From: Lolium rigidum | Taxonomy: Eukaryota; Streptophyta; Magnoliopsida; Poales; Poaceae | Length of the DNA: 64,000 bases | Reading direction: 5' to 3' | Assembly (NCBI RefSeq): GCF_022539505.1 | Contig: NC_061510.1 | Coordinates: 39,705,047-39,769,046 of the forward strand | Shown here: positions 36,628 to 49,783 of the stretch, piece after piece | How the letters are laid out: every line of letters begins with the position of its first letter | How positions within the stretch are numbered: position 1 is the stretch's first letter | Notes under the pieces: generated by a model | Told to the model about the DNA's origin: nothing | The model's database searches: none | The model's input: only the letters and a program-made list of their open reading frames with translations | Position numbers and translations under genes: made by a program

Positions 36628-38058
36628 TGATGTCTACGCACGCTTCTATTCCTGTAGAAAGTGTTGGGCCTCCAAGAGCAGAGGTTTGTAGAACAACAGC
36701 AAGTTTCCCTTAAGTGAATCACCCAAGGTTTATCGAACTCAGGGAGGTAGAGGTCAGAGATATCCCTCTCAAGCAACCCTGCAATTAAGATACAAGAAGT
36801 CTCTTGTGTCCCCAACACACATAATACACTTGTCAGATGTATAGGTGCACTAGTTCGGCGAAGAGATAGTGAAATACAAGTATAATGGATGATTGTGAGT
36901 GGTAATAGCAATCTGAAATAACTATGGCAGCAAGTAAACATGCAGTAGAACAGTAAATAAACGGTGATTCGATGCTTAGAAACAAGGCCTAGGGATCATA
37001 CTTTCACTAGTGGACACTCTCAACAATAATCACATAAATAAATAAGTTCTCTTCCTTTGTACTACTTTCAAAGACTCTATTGTTGGATAACAAACACCAT
37101 TCATTGTGTAGGGCTACAAGAGCACCCTCAAGCCGGAGTAAACAAGCTCCACAACGTCATAAAGGAATCACACACGATGCAAACACTGTCACTGTCACAC
37201 CATGGAGAGTGAATCCGGAGTTCATATTAAAGTAACTCTAGAGTGCATAGTAATAGTTAACTTCATAATCTACAAGAGATCACAATCATAACCTACGCCA
37301 AGTACTACATGATGCACACACTCGTCCACATTACATCATGAAGGAGGAATAGACTACTTTAATAACATCACTAGAGTAGCACATAGATTAATAGTGATAC
37401 AAAGCTCATGATCACATAAAGATCACATGGGAGAGAGAGATGAACCACATAGCTACCGGTACAGCCCTTAGCCTCGGGGGAGAACTACTCCCTCCTCATC
37501 ATAGGAGACAGCAATGGCGATGAAGATGGCGATGGTGTCGATGGAGATGCCTTCTGGGGGCAATTCCCCTCCGGCGGCGTGCCGAACGAGAGACTTCTGT
37601 CCCCCGAACTTGGCTTCGCGATGGCGGCGGCTGCGTAACTTTCTCGTCCCGTGGCTTATGTTTTTAGGGTTTTCGAGGCGGAGAGAATATATAGGCGGAA
37701 GGGCAGCCTCGGAGGAGCCAGGGGTGGCCCCCCATAGGGGGCGCCCCCCCCCTTGGCCGCACCGCCATGTGGGGTGGGGCCCCCAGGGCTCCCCTCTGGT
37801 CCCTCTCTGGCTCTCTGGAAGCTTCCGTAAAATATAAGATCGTGGGCATTAATTTCGTCCAATTCCGAGAATATTTCCTGTGTAAGATTTCTGAAACCAA
37901 AAACAGCGAGAAAACGAGAGCTGGCACTTCGGCATCTTGTTAATAGGTTAGTTCCGGAAAATGCATCAAAACGATATAAAGTATGAATAAAACATGTAGG
38001 TATTGTCATAAAACTAGCATGGAACATAAGAAATTATAGATACGTTGGAGACGTATCA
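36628..38058 (-). repeat. 3' LTR of element B
   Basis: Near-identical to 58581-60009. It contains a TATA-like CTATATATTCTC (minus strand, near 37687-37698), the likely promoter in the matching 5' copy. Confidence 0.92.
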
Positions 38059-38771
38059 AGCATCCCCAAGCTTAGTTCCTACTCGCCCTCGAGTAGGTAA
38101 ACGATAACAAGGATAATTTCTTAAGTGACATGCTACCAACATGATCTTGATCAATACTATTGTAAAGCATATGAGATGAATGAAGTGATTCAAAGCAATG
38201 GTAAAAACAATGACTAAACAACTGAATCATATAGCAAAGACTTTTCATGAATAGTACTTTCAAGACAAGCATCAATAAGACTTGCATAGGAGTTAACTCA
38301 TAAAGCAATAAATTCAAAGTAAAAGGCATTGAAGCAACACAAAGGATGATTAAGTTTCAGCAATTGCTTTCAACTTGTAACATGTATATCATGGATATTT
38401 GTCAACATAAAGTAATATATAACAAGTGCAATAAGTAAACATGTAAGAATCAATGCACACAGTTGACACAAGTGTTTGCTTCTAAGATAGAAAGAAGTAG
38501 GTAGACTGACTCAACATAAAGTAAAAGAATGGCCCTTCGCGAGAGGAAGCATGGATTACTATTTTTGTGCTAGAGCTTTTATTTTGAAAACATAGAAACA
38601 ATTTTGTCAAAGGTAGTAATAATTCATATGTGTTATGCATAAGACATCCTATAAGTTGCAAGCCTCATGCATAGAATACCAATAGTGCTCGCACCTTGTC
38701 CTAATTAGCTTGGATTTACATGGATTATCATTACATAACATATGTTTCAACCAAGTGTCACAAAGGGGTAC

Positions 38772-40429
38772 TGATGCGTGCAATTAACACATGTCCGTTG
38801 GGAACCCCAACAGGAAGGTGTGATGCAGACAGTAGCAAGTTTTCCCTCAGAAAGAAACCAAGGTTTATCGAACCAGGAGGAGCCAAGAAGCACGTTGAAG
38901 GTTGTTGGTGACGGAGTGTAGTGCGGCGCAACACCGGGGATTCCGGCGCCAACGTGGAACCTGCACAACACAATCACAAGTTCTTTGCCCCAACGTAACG
39001 GTGAGGTTGTCAATCTTACCGGCTTGCTGTAAACAAAGGATTAAACGTATGGTGTGGAAAATGTTGTTTGTTTGCGAAGAACAGTAAAGAACAGAGTATT
39101 GCAGTAGATTGTATTTCAGATGTAAAAGAATGGACCGGGGTCCACAGTTCACTAGTGGTGTCTCTCCCATAAGATAAATAGCATGTTGGGTGAACAAATT
39201 ACAGTTGGGCAATTGACAAATAGAGAGGGCATAACAATGCACATACAAATATCACGATGACTACTATGAGATTTAATCGGGGCATTACGACAAAGTACAT
39301 AGACCGCTATCCGAGCATGCATCTATGCCTAAAAAGTCCACCTTCAGGTTAGCATCCGCACCCCTTCCGGTATTAAGTTGCAAACAACCGACAATTGCAT
39401 TAAGTATGGTGCGTAATGTAATCAACACAAATATCCTTAGACATAGCATTGATGTTTTATCCCTAGTGGAAACAAGCACATCCACAACCTTAGAACTTTC
39501 TCGTCATCGTCCCGCATTCAATGGAGGCATGAACCCACTATCGAGCATAAATACTCCCTCTTGGAGTTACAAGTATCAACTTGGCCAGAGCCTCTACTAG
39601 CAACGGAGAGCATGCAAGAACATAAACAACACATATATGATAGATTGATAATCAACTTGACATAGTATTCCATATTCATCAGATCCCAACAAACACAACA
39701 TGTAGCATTACAAATAGATGATCTTGATCATGATAGGCAGCTCACAAGATCTAACATGATAGCACAATGAGGAGAAGACAACCATCTAGCTACTGCTATG
39801 GACCCATAGTCCAGGGTGAACTACTCACCATCAATCCGTGAGGCGATCATGGTGATCCCATAGTCCGGGGGTGAACTACTCACACATCAATCCGGAGGCG
39901 ATCATGGTGATGAAGAGTCCTCCGGGAGATGATTCCCCTCTCGGCAGGGTGCCGGAGGCGATCTCCTCCCCGAGATGGGATTGGCGGCGGCGGCGTCTCT
40001 GGAAGGTTTTCCGTATCGTGGCTCTCGGTACAGGGGTTTTCGCGACGAAGGCTATAAGTAGGCGGAAGGGTAGGGTTGGAGGCGGCGCGGGGGCCCCACA
40101 CCATAGGCCGGCGCGGGGCCCTTGCTAGCTGCGCTGCCCTATGGTTACGGGCCCTCGTGGCCCCACTTCGTATCCCCTTCGGTCTTCTGGAAGCTTCGTG
40201 GAAAAATAAGACCCTGGGCGTTGATTTCGTCCAATTCCGAGAATATTTCCTTTGTAGGATTTCTGAAACCAAAAACAACAGAAAACAGCAACTGGCTCTT
40301 CGGCATCTTGTCAATAGGGTAGTGCCGGAAAATGCATAATAATGACAGAAAGTGTGTATAAAACATGTGAGTATCATCATAAAAGTAGCATGGAACATAA
40401 GAAATTATAGATACGTTTGAGACGTATCA
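38772..40429 (-). repeat. Left (3') LTR of array C
   Basis: Starts TGATGCGTGC and ends GACGTATCA. A 53-bp internal duplication (about 39805-39910, CCCATAGTCC ... GGTGAT) makes it longer than the right LTR. Confidence 0.88.
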
Positions 40430-42963
40430 AGCATCCCAAGCTTAGTTCCTACTCGCCCTCGAGTAGGTAAACGATAACAATGATAATTTCTGAAGTGACA
40501 TGCTATCATAATCTTGATCAATACTATTGTAAAGCATATGAGATGAATGCAGCGATTCGAACCAATGGTAAAGACAATGATTAAACAACTGAATCATATA
40601 GCAAAGACTTTTCATGAATAGTACTTTCAAGAGAAGCATCAATAAGACTTGCATAAGAGTTAACTCATAAAGCAATAAATTCTTAGTAGAAAGCTTTGAA
40701 GCAACACAAAGGAAGATATAAGTTTCAGCAGTTGCTTTCAACTTTAACATGTATATCTCATGGATAATTGTCAACATAAAGCAATATAACAAGTGCAATA
40801 GGTAAACATGTAAGAATTAATGCACATAGTTGACACAAGTGTTTACTTCTAAGATAGAAAGAAGTAGGTAAACTGACTCAACATAAAGTAAAAGAATGGC
40901 CCTTCGCAGAGGGAAGCATGGATTATTATTTTTGTGCTAGAGATTTTATTTTGAAAACATAGAAACAATTTTGTCAACGTTAGTAATAAATCATATGTGT
41001 TCTGTATAAGACATCCTTTAAGTTGCAAGCCTCATGCATAGAATACCAATAGTGCTCGCACCTTGTCCTAATTAGCTTGGATTAACACGGATTATCATTG
41101 CATAACATATGTTTCAACCAAGTGTCACAAAGGGGTACCTCTATGCCGCCTGTACAAAGGTCCAAGGAGATAGATCGCATTTGATTTCTCGTTTTTGATA
41201 GATCTCAACTTAGGACATCCATACCGGGACAACATAGACAACAAATAATGAACTCCTCTTTAATGCATAAGCATTCAACAACAGATAAAATTCTCATAAG
41301 AGATTGAGGATTAGTGTCCAAACTGAAACTTCCACCATGATTCATGGCTTTAGTTAGCGGCCCAATGTTCTTCTCTAACAATATGCATACTCAAACCATT
41401 TGATCATGAAAATCGCCCTTACTTCGAGACAAGACGAACATGCATAGCAACTCACATGATATTCAACAAAGGTGTAAAAAGTTGATGGCGTCCCCAGAAA
41501 CATGGTTATCGCTCAACAAGCAACTTATAAGAAATAAGATACATAAGCTACATATTCTTTACCACAATAGTTTTTAAGGCTATTTTCCCATGAGCTATAT
41601 ATTGCAAAGAAAAAGAATGAAATTTTAAAGGTAGCACTCAAGTAATGTACTTTGGAATGGCGGAGAAATACCATGTAGTAGGTAGGTATGGTGGACACAA
41701 ATGGCATAGTTTTTTTTGCTCAAGGATTTGGATGCACGAGAAGTAATCCCTCTCAATACAAGGCTTAGGCTAGCAATGTTGTTTGAAGCAAACTCAAGTA
41801 TAAACCGGTACAGCAAAACTTACATAAGACTCTACACTGTCTTCCTTGTTGTTCAAACACCTTAACCAGAAAATATCTAGACTCTAGAGAGACCAATCAT
41901 GCAAACCAAATTTTAACAAGCTCTATGTAGTTCTTCATTAATAGGTGCAAAGTACATGATGCAAGAGCTTAAACATGATCTATTTGAGCACAACAATTGC
42001 CAGGTATCAAATTATTCAAGACATTATACCAATTACCACATGAAGCATTTTCTGTTTCCAACCATATAACAATGAACGAAGCAGTTTCAACCTTCGCCAT
42101 GAACATTAAAAGTAACACCAAGAACATATGTGTTCATATGCAACAGCGGAGCGTGTCTCTCTCCCATACAAAGAATGCTAGGATCCGATTTTATTCAAAC
42201 AAAAACAAAAACAAAAACAAACAGACGCTCCAAGTAAAGCACATAAGATGTGACTGAATAAAAATATAGTTTCACTAGAGGTGACCTGATAAGTTGTCGA
42301 TGAAGAAGGGATGCCTTGGGCATCCCCAAGCTTAGATGCTTGAGTCTTCTTAAAATATGCAGGGATGAACCACGGGGGCATCCCCAAGCTTAGACTTTTC
42401 ACTTTTCTTGATCATATTGTATCATCCTCCTCTCTTGACCCTTGAAAACTTCCTCCACACCAAACTCAAAACAAACTCATTAGAGGGTTAGTGCATAATT
42501 GAAAATTCATATATTCAGAGGTGACATAATCATTCTTAACACTTCTGGACATTGCACAAAGCTACTGAAAGTTAATGGAACAAAGAAATCCATCAAACAT
42601 AGCAAAACAGGCAATGCGAAATAAAAGGCAGAATCTGTCAAAACAGAACAGTCCGTAAAGACGAATTTTTCTGGGGCACTTAACTTACTCAGATGAAAAA
42701 GCTCAAATTGAATAAAAGTTGCGTACATATCTGAGGATCACGCACGTAAATTGGCAGAATTTTGTGAGTTACCTACAGACGGGGCTGCTCAATTTCGTGA
42801 CAGTAAGAAATCTGTTTCTGCGCAGTAATCCAAATCTAGTATCAACATTACTATCAAAGACTTTACTTGGCACAACAATGCAATAAAATAAAGATAAGGA
42901 GAGGTTGCTACAGTAGTAACAACTTCCAAGACTCAATAAAACAGTAATAAAAACATACATGGG

Positions 42964-43701
42964 TTATCTCCCAAGAAGTGCTTTCTTTATAGCCATTAAG
43001 ATGGGCTCAGTAATTTTAATGACGCTCTCGCAAGAAATAAGAGTTGAAGCAAAAGAGAGCATCAAAAGCAAATAAGAAACACATTTAAGTCTAACCCACT
43101 TCCTATGAAAAGGAATCTTGTAAGGGAACAAATACTGAAAGCACAAAACAACAAGCATAGAAAGGCAACACAAGCACAACTTCAAGATTCTCAACATAAA
43201 GAGGGAAAACTTAATATTATTAAGATGCATATAACCATGTTTCCCTCTCTCATAATAACTTTCAGTAGCATCATTGATGAAATCCACAATATAAATATCA
43301 CATGAAACACTCTTATCATGAGCTACATGCATAAAATTATTACTCTCCACATAAGCATAGTCATTACCATTAATTGTAGTGGGAGAAAATTCAATAAGAT
43401 AGCTATCATTATTATTCTCATCACCATAATCATCATATATAAGAGGTAAAGTATCATCAAAGTAAATTTTCTCCTCCATGCTTGGGGGACTAAAAATATC
43501 ATGCTCCTCAAAACCAGCTTCCCCAAGCTTATAATTTTCCATAGCATTAGCAACAATGGTGTTCAAAGCATTCATACTAATAATATTGCCATTAGCATGC
43601 ATATAAAGTTCCATAGGTTTTTTAATTTTCTCTTCAAACACCTCATGTCCTAACTCAAGATAAATACTATAAAGATCTCTAATATTTTTGTTGTTTTCCA
43701 T
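42964..43701 (-). CDS. Uncharacterised acidic ORF, array C unit 1 (245 aa)
   Basis: One of the two copies that keep the conserved C-terminus, PILMAIKKALLGR, to a stop at 42964. It shares MENNKN, FEEKIKKPMELYMHANGN, YKLGEAG, FSPPSMEEK, YYERGKHGYMHLNNIKF and YKIPFHRKWVRLK with the other copies. It has a single Asp-rich block (FDDTLPLIYDDYGDENNND) where B and C unit 2 have two. It sits between the primer site at 43866 and the hairpin at 42308. No motif of known retroelement enzymes is present. Its openness over 245 codons in an AT-rich repeat argues that it was translated in the progenitor. Confidence 0.6.
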   Translation of the reverse strand: MENNKNIRDLYSIYLELGHEVFEEKIKKPMELYMHANGNIISMNALNTIVANAMENYKLGEAGFEEHDIFSPPSMEEKIYFDDTLPLIYDDYGDENNNDSYLIEFSPTTINGNDYAYVESNNFMHVAHDKSVSCDIYIVDFINDATESYYERGKHGYMHLNNIKFSLFMLRILKLCLCCLSMLVVLCFQYLFPYKIPFHRKWVRLKCVSYLLLMLSFASTLISCESVIKITEPILMAIKKALLGR

Positions 43702-43892
43702 TAAGCCTAACTAGTGAAATCACACTACTTAGTGTTCTCAGGAGTATTCATTTTAACAGTAATAAAGACAAGTAAAGCAAACTAAATAAAGTAAAGTAAA
43801 GCAAGACAATAAACAAAGTAAAGAGATTGGAAGTGAGAGACTCCCCTTGCAGCGTGTCTTGATCTCCCCGGCAACGGCGCCAGAAAAATCCT

Positions 43893-44012
43893 TGCTGGCG
43901 TGCAGTTAACACACGTCCGTTGGGAACCCCAAGAGGAAGGTGTGATGCGTACAGCAGCGAGTTTTCCCTCAGTATGAAACCAAGGTTATCGAACCAGTAG
44001 GAGTCAAGGAGG
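43893..44012 (-). repeat. Left fragment of the middle LTR in array C
   Basis: Begins TGCTGGCGTGCAG directly after the primer site of unit 1 and parallels the first 120 bp of the other C LTRs. It is more diverged than expected and breaks off near GAGTCAAGGA, where LINE sequence starts. Confidence 0.6.
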
Positions 44013-45233
44013 AACACCACTAGAGAAGATCGGTGTCCACGGAGGGAAGCCACTCCATCTTCCCCCACCAAGCTAAGGCCCAAGCCCAGACCTCGCGCGT
44101 GACCACACAACCTAGCAGAAGGTGCTGGATGGACTCCGGCTCTTGGTCGCACAGAGGGCAAGCTGCAGGGTGTGGAAGGCCACGACGTTGCAGTCTATCC
44201 GCCGTCCAACACCTGTTCCGGGAAGCAAGCCAGGCGAAGAACTTGCAACTGTAGGGTGCCCGCGACCGCCAAACATGGGAAGCTACCGGCGCCACAGTGG
44301 TCCCGGCGAAGAAGGCGCCATAGGCCGACTTGGCAGAGTAGACACCATCAGCCGTCCACCGCCAGCGAAAGGCGTCCTCCTGGTCAGGCGAGAGCAGGAT
44401 GTCGGAGATGGCATTCCACAAGAGGAAGAACTCCGGGACCGCGGCAGCCCCCAAATTAGGACCGCAATCACGCAACCACTCTCCACCGAGCCCCTCCTTG
44501 ACAGAGCAGGAGTTGGCGTGACGCTTGCTGACCAAGGCTGCCAAGTTAGGCGCAAGGTCCGCCACCCGCGCCCCTTCAATCCAGCGGTCCTTCTAGAACA
44601 GGGTGTCCTCACATATGTCCAAGGAGACAACCATGGACGAATCGGCCAGGGCCCGAGCCAGAGGGGGTACCTTGAGATCAAACTCAGCCCATACCTTCGC
44701 CGGGTCCGTCCGCTGTAGCCAAGCCCACCGACACCGCATCGCCACATTGAGGAGACGAAGGTTAGGGATGCCTAAACCGCCACACCTCTTGGGAGAGGTC
44801 ACCTTATCCCATGCCACCAAATAGTGCCCGCCACTAACGTCAGCCCGCCCCTTCCACATGAAACCGCGGCACACCTTACCGAGAGCTTGCAAAGTCTTGG
44901 GGGGACGTCCAGGGACATCATGGAATGGACAGGTAAGGCGCTAAGCGTGGTCTGGACGAGGATGGTCCTTCCACCGCGGTTCAGCAGACGGGCACCCCAC
45001 TGGGGTAGCCGCTTGGCCGCGCTCTCCACCACCGACTGAAGCTGAGCTGCCGAAGGCTTGCGCAGACCTAACGGCAAGCCAAGGTACTGGCAGGGCCAGT
45101 CCGCGACGGCACAACAAAGAATAGCGCGCGCCAGCTCCACCTGGTCCGGGCTACACCGGATGGGGTGGACCGAGCTCTTGGCTCGGTTGGTGTGAAGGCC
45201 CGAGGCCTTCCCGAAGTCCTCAACCACCGCCGC
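44013..45233 (-). pseudogene. LINE ORF2 C-terminal fragment
   Basis: Three overlapping frames give the distal half of a plant LINE ORF2. The piece next to the gap reads VVEDFGKASGLHTNRAKSS, then CQYLGLPLGLRKPS and GARLLNRGGRTILVQTTLSA. The next piece has FMWKGRADVSGGHYLVAW and GGLGIPNLRLLNVAMRCRW. The C-terminal zf-RVT region follows (YSAKSAYGAFF, KFFAWLASRNRCWTADRL, CPLCDQEPESIQHLLLGC). It ends with a stop at 44022-44020, only some ten bases before LTR sequence. No 3' leader, poly(A) or target duplication is present. The upstream part is lost in the assembly gap. It is a different LINE lineage from the one at 2925-6255, more GC-rich. Confidence 0.85.
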
Positions 45234-45333
45234 NNNNNNNNNNNNNNNNNNNNNNNNNNNNNNNNNNNNNNNNNNNNNNNNNNNNNNNNNNNNNNNNNNN
45301 NNNNNNNNNNNNNNNNNNNNNNNNNNNNNNNNN
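45234..45333. other. Assembly gap of exactly 100 N
   Basis: A run of 100 N is a conventional scaffold gap of unknown real size. Left of it is a LINE; right of it is a gypsy reverse transcriptase. The missing part must include the gypsy integrase and 3' LTR, the LINE 5' part and about 740 bp of the middle C LTR, if the join is correct. Confidence 0.99.
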
Positions 45334-48155
45334 AGAAGATTAGTAAGAGGCTTCGAAATCTTAGAGAAGTCTTTAATAAATCTCCTATAAAACCCAAGCA
45401 TGACCAAGAACACTACGAATACCTTTAACATCCCTAGGATAGGGCATCTTCTCAATTGCTTCAACTTTAGCTCTATCAACTTCAATACCTCTCTCGGAAA
45501 TTTTATGTCCCAATACAATTCCTTCATTAACCATAAAGTGGCATTTCTCCCAATTAAGAACAAGGTTAGTTTCTTCACATCTCCGCAAAACTTTATCAAG
45601 GTTCCGCAAGCAACTATCAAAAGAATTCCCATAGACAGAAAAATCATCCATGAATACCTCTACAATACTCTCACAAAAGCTATGAAAAATAGCAGACATG
45701 CATCTTTGAAAAGTAGCAGGAGCATTACATAAACCAAAAGGCATACGCCTATAAGCATAAGTTCCATAGGGACAAGTGAAAGTGGTTTTCTCTTGATCTT
45801 TTGTTTTAACAGCAATTTGTGAAAACCCAGAATAACCATCAAGAAAGCAAAAATGAGTATTTTTAGATAACCTTTCTAACATTTGATCAATAAATGGTAA
45901 AGGGTAATGATCTTTCTTAGTAACCTTATTAACTTTTCGATAATCAATACACATTCTATACCCTACAACTACTCTTTGAGGGATGAGCTCATCATTATCA
46001 TTAGGCACAACAGATCATTCCTCCTTTCTTAGGAACACAATGCACAGGACTAACCCATCTACTATCAGCAATAGGATATATAATACCAGCTTCAAGGAGT
46101 CTTAATACCTCATTTCTTACCACATCCTTCATCTTAGGAATTAGACGACGCTGAGGTTCAACAACAGGCTTCGCATCATCTTCCATATTAATGGCGTGTT
46201 GGCAAATAGAGGGACAAATCCCCTTCAAGTCATCAAGAGTGTAGCCAATAGCACCTCGGTGTTTCTTCAGTATTCCCAATAACCTTTCTTCTTCAAACTC
46301 TGAAAGCTTAGAACTAATAATAACAGGATATATTTTCTTATCATCAATATGAGCATATTTAAGATTATCAGGTAATGGTTTTAAATCAAAGACAGGATCT
46401 TCCTTTGGTGGTGGTGTTGTACCCGGATCTTCCACCTAGGTAAATCATGCTTAAGAATAGGTTGACGAAGGAAAATTTCATCAAGCTCATCTCTTTCTTC
46501 CCTAAAACTTCACTCTCACTATTCTCCAAATGTTGCTCGCAAAGGATTACTAGGAGCAAGAGCAATAGATGCACACTTGTTCAACTTTAAAATCACTATT
46601 AGGCGAATCAATTTTATAAGGAGTTTTGATATATTTAGAGAAGTTAAACTCATAAGATTCACCAGACAAATTTAGTCAAAATTTTCTCTTTCTTGCAATC
46701 TATAATAGCTCCACAAGTATTTAGAAAAGGTCTACCAAAAATGATAGGACAATATTTACTAGCAGCAGAACCAAGTACCAAAAAGTCAGCAGGATATTTA
46801 ATCTTACCACATAGAACTTCCACATCTCGAATAATACCAATAGGAGAGATAGTTTCTCTATTAGCCAGACCGAATAACCACATCAATATCTTCAAGTTCA
46901 CAAGACCCAATTTCGTGCATAATCTCCGTGTAAAGCTCATAAGGAATAGCACTAATACTTGCACCAATATCACATAAACCATAATAACAATGATCACCAA
47001 TTCTAACGAGATAGCATAGGAACACTAGCTTTCCTAGACTTATTAGGATGCGAAACAATATTAGAGGCATCTTCACAGAAAATAATATGACCATCCTCTA
47101 CATTTTCAGTCACAAGATCTTTAATAATTGCAACAGCAGGTTCAACTTTTATTTGTTCTTCAGGTTCTATAGGTTTCTTTTCACTTTTATGAACCACACT
47201 ATTTATAACAGAGTACTCCTTCATTTTAGCAGGGAAAGGAGTTTTTTCAATATAAGCTTCAGGAATAACATGATCAACAGTTTCAACTACAACACATTTA
47301 TTTATAGATGAATCAATTTTATCTTTATACGGTTCATGATACTTATCAAAGTCCTTCTTAGGCAATTCATAATGAGAAGCAAAAGCTTTATAAAGATTTG
47401 CAGCAACTTGAGAATCAAGACCATAAGTAGCACTCATATTACGAAATTTATCAGTATCCATAAAAGCTTCAATGCATTTATAATCATAATTTATACCTGA
47501 TTCTCTATCCTTGTCGTTCTCCCATCCTTCGATATTTTCTTGGATACGATTAAGAAGGTCCCTTTTAAACTCTTCCTTGTTGCGTGTAAATGATCCGAAC
47601 AAGAAGTATCCAAGCAAGGTCTTGTCTTGAAAAGAAAGTCTTGCATAGAAATTATCAATAATAATATTACCAGGAAGCTCATGAATGGGGCATTTGAGCA
47701 TTAAAGACTTCAATCTCCCCCACGCTTGGGCAATACTCTCTCCTTCATGAGGCCAAAAATTATATATGTGATTCCAATCTTTGTGAATCTCACTTGGAGG
47801 ATAGAACTTAGAATAAAACCGGGGCACAATATCATTCCATTCAAGAGAATCCCCATTATCCAGTAATTTATACCAATGCGACTGCTTTACCAGACAGCGA
47901 TACAGAGAATAGTTTCTTCCTCACTTCATCCATAGCAATACCTGCACACTTGAATAAACCGCATAATTCATGTAAGAACAATAAATGATCTCCAGGGTGG
48001 ACAGTTCCATCCCCTGTATAACGGTTACCCACTACACGTTCAATAATTTTCATAGGTATTTTGTATGGTATTTCTTCCTTACCTGGCGCCTCATCCACTA
48101 CCTTTGCAGTAGTAGTAGATTTCCCAAATAAACACTCAAGAGAAGATCTCTCCAT
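45334..48155 (-). pseudogene. Gypsy gag-pol, frameshifted and truncated
   Basis: Gag begins at 48155 (MERSSLECLFGKS) and shows a frameshift near 47868. It continues 47827-47003 with the retrotransposon-gag core (FYPPSEIHKDW, FWPHEGESIAQAWGRLKSL, FKRDLLNRIQ). The protease lies near 46960-47094, with DIGAS at the active site. Reverse transcriptase starts near 46200 (LLEAGIIYPIADSRWVSPVH), breaks near 46005, and continues to 45385 with YRMCIDYRKVNKVT, GYSGFSQIAV, FGLCNAPATFQRCM and catalytic FMDD near 45645. RNase H, integrase and the 3' LTR are absent because of the gap. Several frameshifts make this copy inactive, but the order and spacing identify a Ty3/gypsy polyprotein. Confidence 0.9.
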
Positions 48156-48270
48156 AATGAGTTATAGCAGCAGGCAGAAATAAAATCAGCACAAACAGTA
48201 GAAATTTCCCTTACCAATTCCACTTACCAATAGCGCTTCACTCCCCGGCAACGGCGCCAGAAAATAGTCT

Positions 48271-49783
48271 TGATGACCCACAAGTATAGGGGGTGTATCG
48301 TAGTATCTTCGATAAGTAAGAATGTCGATCCCAACGAGGAGCGAAAGGTGTTGACAAGCGGTTTCGATGAAGGATTCACTTGTAAATGCTCACGAGACAA
48401 GTATTCGGGGGTTTTGATGTAACAGATGAATAAAGTACGAGTAAGCAAAGTGCGAGAGTAACAATTGCAGCGAGTGGCCCAATCCTTTTTAGCACAAAGG
48501 ACAAGCCGGTTTGTTTACTTATAATGACCAAACGTTCTTGAGGACACACGGGATTTTAGTCTAGTGCTTTCGCTACATACGGCTAATTAATCTTCATTGT
48601 TTTGATAAGTGTTGTGTGGGTGAACCTATGCTAATGTACCGCCCTTCCTAGGACTAATACATACTTGTGATTATACCCCTTGCAAGCATCCGCAACTACA
48701 AGAAAGTAATTAAGATAAATCTAACCACAGACTTAAACTCCGAGATCCTCGCTATCCCTCCCGCATCGATATACCAACGGGGGCTCGGGTTTCGTCACTC
48801 CGGCAACCCCGCAATTGGCAAACGAGTACAAGATGCATTCCCCTAGGCCCATAAAGGTGAAGTGTCGTGTAGTCGACGTTCACACGACACCACTAGAAGA
48901 ATAACACCACAACTTAAATATCATAACATTGAATATTACTCAACCATACTTCACTACTAGCATTTAGACTTCACCCATGTCCTCAAGAACTAAACGAACT
49001 ACTCACGAGACATCATATGGAACATGATCAGAGGTGATATGATAATGAATAACAATCTGAACATAAACCTTGGTTCAACGGTTTCACTCAATAGCATCAA
49101 TAACAAGTAGAAATCAACACCGGGAGAGTTTCCCCTATCAAACAATCAAGATCAAACCCAAATTGCTACAGCGGTGATGAGGTGCAGCGGTGGAGACGGC
49201 GGTGATGATGATGAAGATGATGGTGATGGTGATGGAGATGATGTCCAGCTCGATGACGGTGACGATGGCGTCGATTTCCCCCTCCGGGAGGGAATTTCCC
49301 CGGCGGATTCCCTGCCCGCCGGAGAGCTCTTTTCTCTCGGTGTTCTCCGCCCCGCGAGAGGCGGCCTGTGGCTCTTCGCGACGTACCCCTCGGCTTAGGT
49401 TTTCGGGACGAAGGAGTACGCGAAGAAAAGGAGGCGAGAGGGGGCTGTGGGCCCCCTCCTCACGGGGCGGCGCGGCCGGGCGGGGCCCGCGCCGGCCTGT
49501 GAGGGGGCCCATGGCAGCCCTCCTCGGCTCCCCCTTCCGGCTCCCTTCGTCATCCGGAAAAATAGGATTTTTCGTATAATTCCCGTCAATTGTTGATCTT
49601 CCGAAATATTGCATTCTGACGGTGCTTTTTCCAGCAGAATCCTGGCTCCGGTGCGCGATCCCCAAATAATTATGAAACATGCAAAATAGATGAAATAACA
49701 TAAGTATCATCTCCAAATATGAAATATATCAATTAATAACAGCAAATTATGATATAAAATAGTGATGCAAATTGGACGTATCA
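48271..49783 (-). repeat. 5' LTR of gypsy element E (1,513 bp)
   Basis: TG...CA bounded. It contains an in-phase trinucleotide-rich GAT/GAC stretch at 49190-49270 that is open on the plus strand but is LTR sequence, not a gene. Confidence 0.8.

Larger units (their letters stand above)
45334..49783 (-). mobile_element. Ty3/gypsy LTR retrotransposon E, 3' part lost in the gap
   Basis: The 5' LTR (48271-49783) starts, in plus-strand sense, TGATGACCCACAAGTATAGG and ends GGACGTATCA. It is followed inward by the tRNA-Asp primer site (48243-48259), then gag, protease and reverse transcriptase. It interrupts the middle LTR of array C: the bases after 49783 (ATAATCAACTTGAC) match the intact C LTR at 55050. 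The left target duplication, expected to be ATAAT, is hidden. The LTR opening resembles common wheat gypsy families such as Sabrina or WHAM, from memory only. Confidence 0.85.

Noticed and set aside
49138..49716. 192-codon minus-strand frame and opposing plus-strand frames near 49200
   Set aside because: They lie inside the gypsy E LTR in a GAT/GAC-rich and GC-rich stretch; composition alone keeps them open.
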